Shown: in pieces, positions 63,984-64,000 of the stretch
Position numbering within the stretch: the first letter of the stretch is position 1
Layout of the letters: each line of letters starts with the position of its first letter
Origin: Kordia periserrulae
Lineage (GTDB): Bacteria; Bacteroidota; Bacteroidia; Flavobacteriales; Flavobacteriaceae
Length of the DNA stretch: 64,000 nucleotides
Reading direction: 5' to 3'
NCBI RefSeq assembly: GCF_003054265.1
Contig: NZ_QBKT01000009.1
Coordinates: 115,003 to 179,002 of the forward strand
Notes under the pieces: model-generated
What the model was told of the DNA's origin: nothing
Seen by the model: the letters and a program-made list of their open reading frames with translations, nothing else
Database searches by the model: none
Program-made: the position numbers and the translations under genes

Positions 63984-64000
63984 CACCCCGCAAAAATCAG

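Larger units (their letters stand above)
63371..64000. repeat. Non-coding end region with heptanucleotide tandem repeats
   Basis: Two tracts of a 7-bp unit (CCCAACA) lie at about 63373-63428 and 63664-63746; the second grades into CCAGCAA units to about 63785. Between them are 235 bp with no recognisable gene. The tandem promoters described separately occupy the last 150 bp. Confidence 0.85.

Overview
The window looks like a chromosome segment from a marine Flavobacteriaceae bacterium (Bacteroidota), possibly Kordia or a close relative. The genus is an inference from protein style only. Supporting signs are low G+C, TAnnTTTG-type -7 promoter boxes, weak ribosome binding sites, proteins with type IX secretion (T9SS) C-terminal sorting domains, a fused isobutyryl-CoA mutase, DUF4294/DUF4920 proteins, and several short precursor peptides with the Bacteroidota MKKxxIKSL...GG leader.

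Layout. 1-2013: tail of a Crp/Fnr regulator, then a peroxiredoxin and a short-chain dehydrogenase. 2191-6121: IcmF-type mutase and a DUF1877 protein. 6296-11020: a T9SS surface protein built of 121-residue repeats, and an alpha/beta hydrolase. 11197-18914: a peptide/redox island with a membrane AraC regulator, two GG-leader peptides, two TlpA-like thioredoxins, a third Cys-containing peptide, a C39-like/VKOR/thioredoxin fusion, and a frameshifted fossil peptide gene. 19408-22962: DUF4328 protein, DJ-1/PfpI lipoprotein and a CocE-type hydrolase. 23417-29670: natA-natB-like ABC exporter, MscS-like channel and a frameshifted sigma-54 response regulator, followed by grpE-dnaJ. 29840-35169: YceI lipoprotein, an SDR39U1-type epimerase, mnmD, DUF4920, ilvE, a MazG-like pyrophosphohydrolase and a small membrane protein.

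35342-43270 is the most unusual part: a NarL-type response regulator, an AT-rich cassette with a cytoplasmic trypsin-like protease, an unknown protein and a TPR sensor histidine kinase, then a 49-residue GG-leader peptide, a histidine-kinase fossil, a metacaspase-like protease, and a secreted coiled-coil protein with three exact 126-residue repeats, each holding a Cys-x28-Cys pair. I read it as a candidate two-protease signalling or conflict module. This is inference from gene content and order.

43274-64000 is mostly housekeeping: adenine deaminase, another GG-leader peptide (8 Cys), an M49 peptidase, SRPBCC/GyrI protein, CrcB, P-II/AmtB, DUF1684, two tandem S74/T9SS proteins with a gene-conversion pattern, a leader ORF with terminator ahead of an MFS gene, small basic proteins with a GNAT enzyme, an outer-membrane-like protein, PPK2, M28 and M42 peptidases and DUF4294. 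The window ends in heptanucleotide repeats and two strong promoter-like sites that probably serve an RNA operon beyond the edge.

Intergenic DNA carries several repeat families: sequences with a period of 7 bp, a dispersed double-palindrome element, and stem-forming elements. No rRNA, tRNA, CRISPR array, complete insertion sequence or prophage was recognised.
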